The notes under the pieces: generated by a model
What the model was told of the DNA's origin: nothing
Databases searched by the model: none
The model's input: only the letters and a program-made list of their open reading frames with translations
Made by a program: the position numbers and the translations under genes
Assembly: GCF_015356855.1 (NCBI RefSeq)
Contig: NZ_ARXR01000002.1
Span: 124,001 to 188,000 of the forward strand
DNA: 64,000 bases
Direction of reading: 5' to 3'
DNA from: Alloalcanivorax venustensis ISO4
GTDB lineage: Bacteria > Pseudomonadota > Gammaproteobacteria > Pseudomonadales > Alcanivoracaceae
Part shown: piece after piece, positions 62,667 through 64,000 of the stretch
Layout: every line of letters starts with the position of its first letter
How positions within the stretch are numbered: position 1 is the stretch's first letter

Positions 62667-64000
62667 TCAAAATCCGGCGGTCACACTAAAGTGGACTCTG
62701 GGGTCGTATCGCTCGGTATCGGCGCCGTCGGTAAGCGGATAACCGAAATCCACGGAACCACTGAGGCTGTCGCCGATCTCGGCGCGTGCGCCGATACCGA
62801 CGCTGGCGAGATCAAAGGTGTCATCCTGGTCCGGCAATGGGTCCTGGAGTTGCAGCTGGGCGCCTTCCGCGAAGACGTGGAAACGAAACATCGACCAGGG
62901 ATTGCCGAACCACTCCGCCAGCGACGGCGTGCGCAATTCGAAACTGGCCAGATAACCGTCATCCGCGGCCTGCTCGGCGGCCAGATAGCCGCGTACCGAA
63001 CCGCTGCCGCCCACCGCGAACTGCTCGTTGGAAACCAGCGGGCCGGAAGCCAGCTGGGTACCGAGCTTGGTGGCCAGAATCCATTCACTGAGCTGCCACT
63101 CGCTGCCGGCGTCCACTTTCAATACCGCAAAGTCGGGACTGGCCTGGTAGCGCTTGTAATCAAACTCCTCCCAGCCGCTGCCATTGGAGGGGAACTCATC
63201 GGCGGCGGTGATCACGCTGACGTTGAGATACCCCTGTGTTTCCTCGGTGTAGAAGTAACCGTTGTAGGCAAAGGAGAATGGCGCGTATTGCAACGGTACC
63301 TGGTCTTCGGACTGACCGAACACCAGCGCTTCCTCGAAATCCTTGAAGTCGATGCCCGCCGAAAACGAGTGCCCCCAGTTGCCGTCGAACGGCAGGCTGT
63401 ACACGGCGGCCACGCCGTACGAATCGCCGCGACCCAGTACATTGGTGCCGCCCACGGTGGCGACGTCACTGTCGGAGGTATAGCCGGAAAAGCGTGCCGA
63501 CCAGCGCTTGCTCAGCGGTGCTTCGTAGCTGAAGGACCAGACCTCGGCGTTGTCGGTATCCTGAGGCGCGGTAAAGAAAGTGAGCGAGGCGCTGTGGCCT
63601 TTTTGCCAGAGATTGGCGTGGCTGAGCGTGGCCACCGTGCGTAGCTTCTCGGTGTCGGCGCTATAGTCATTGTTCAACGTCAGGCTGGCGCTCCAGGGGC
63701 GCTCGTCTTCAACGGCCAGATCCACATCCATGGTGCCGGGGATACGCCCCTCCTTGACCAGCGGCATGACCTGCCGCTTACCGGTACGGTTAACCTCGGT
63801 GAGCTCCTCTTGAACCAGATCAAAATTGGGTACCGTGCCACTGGTCAGCGCGGGCACCTGATTTCGAATCTCGAGCGGGGATTGGTATTCGGCGCCAACC
63901 ACCCGCACCCGACCGACTTTCACTTCCACGACCTCAAGGTAAACCACGCCGCCGCTGACCTTCTGCTCGGGCAGCTCCACATATACCGATTGATAGCCGG
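62667..64000 (-). CDS. TpsB-type outer-membrane transporter (FhaC/ShlB-like), 5' end outside window
   Basis: At least 444 residues are visible; the gene runs past base 64000 and lacks its signal and first POTRA part here. Visible parts: the end of a POTRA-type domain (YVELPEQKVSGGVVYLEV, VEVKVGRVRVVGAEYQSPLE); the transition VEDERPWSASLTLNNDYSAD; and a 16-strand-type barrel including the NEQFAVGGSGSVRGYLAAEQ motif (VRGY of the FhaC L6 hairpin) and the C-terminal HFSVTAGF. It is the predicted secretion partner of the giant exoprotein and leads the exbB-exbD-tonB operon. Confidence 0.9.
   Translation of the reverse strand, partial: GYQSVYVELPEQKVSGGVVYLEVVEVKVGRVRVVGAEYQSPLEIRNQVPALTSGTVPNFDLVQEELTEVNRTGKRQVMPLVKEGRIPGTMDVDLAVEDERPWSASLTLNNDYSADTEKLRTVATLSHANLWQKGHSASLTFFTAPQDTDNAEVWSFSYEAPLSKRWSARFSGYTSDSDVATVGGTNVLGRGDSYGVAAVYSLPFDGNWGHSFSAGIDFKDFEEALVFGQSEDQVPLQYAPFSFAYNGYFYTEETQGYLNVSVITAADEFPSNGSGWEEFDYKRYQASPDFAVLKVDAGSEWQLSEWILATKLGTQLASGPLVSNEQFAVGGSGSVRGYLAAEQAADDGYLASFELRTPSLAEWFGNPWSMFRFHVFAEGAQLQLQDPLPDQDDTFDLASVGIGARAEIGDSLSGSVDFGYPLTDGADTERYDPRVHFSVTAGF

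Overview
The window is about 64 kb of G+C-rich gammaproteobacterial chromosome. Gene order over the first 38 kb (ubiE-ubiJ-ubiB-hisE-tatABC; ntrBC-glnA; typA; trmL; secB-grxC-rhodanese; envC-ctpA; hisBHAF; asmA-mutY-yggX; tRNA-Phe) closely follows a conserved Pseudomonas-type backbone. The family is inferred: an Alcanivorax-like member of the Pseudomonadales/Oceanospirillales is my best guess, and nothing in the window fixes the species.

Region 1 (1-13 kb): ubiquinone genes ubiE/J/B, hisE without an adjacent hisI, tatABC, a lipoprotein hydrolase next to a DUF4105 (Lnb-like) protein, dtd, small lipoproteins, proline iminopeptidase. Region 2 (10.7-16.3 kb): a nitrogen-control block with ntrC, ntrB, a DUF4124 protein and glnA. 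Readable sigma-54 promoters and paired NtrC-like sites lie upstream of glnA and of ntrB. Region 3 (16-24.5 kb): a TusA-like carrier with a PP-loop thiolase-like enzyme, an ATP-grasp ligase with a 7TM/inactive-transglutaminase protein, typA, trmL, secB/grxC/rhodanese. Region 4 (24.5-38.1 kb): envC, ctpA, a BASS transporter, arfB, hisFAHB, an orphan 7TM-DISM sensor kinase, asmA, mutY, yggX and tRNA-Phe. REP-like palindromes sit in several intergenic gaps.

Region 5 (38.2-64 kb) is accessory and is the most interesting part. Two tandem secreted PstS/DING-like proteins are followed by a LuxR-type regulator and a 12-kb gene for a filamentous-haemagglutinin-type TpsA exoprotein. Divergent from it lies a three-gene cell-surface-signalling cassette: an STN-domain protein without a beta-barrel, an ECF sigma factor and a FecR-like anti-sigma factor. 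Facing that cassette is a TpsB-led operon with a DUF2341/LamG-ExbB fusion, ExbD, TonB, a porin, a coiled-coil protein and a YbjN-domain protein. The set resembles the P. aeruginosa PUMA3 (VreA/VreI/VreR) and PdtA/PdtB-ExbB2-ExbD2-TonB4 loci, which are known to be phosphate-starvation responsive. Here all parts are side by side, with Pho-box-like repeats before the first PstS-like gene and in the divergent TpsA/sensor promoter. My working model is a phosphate-responsive, sigma-factor-controlled, possibly Ton-energised two-partner secretion system.
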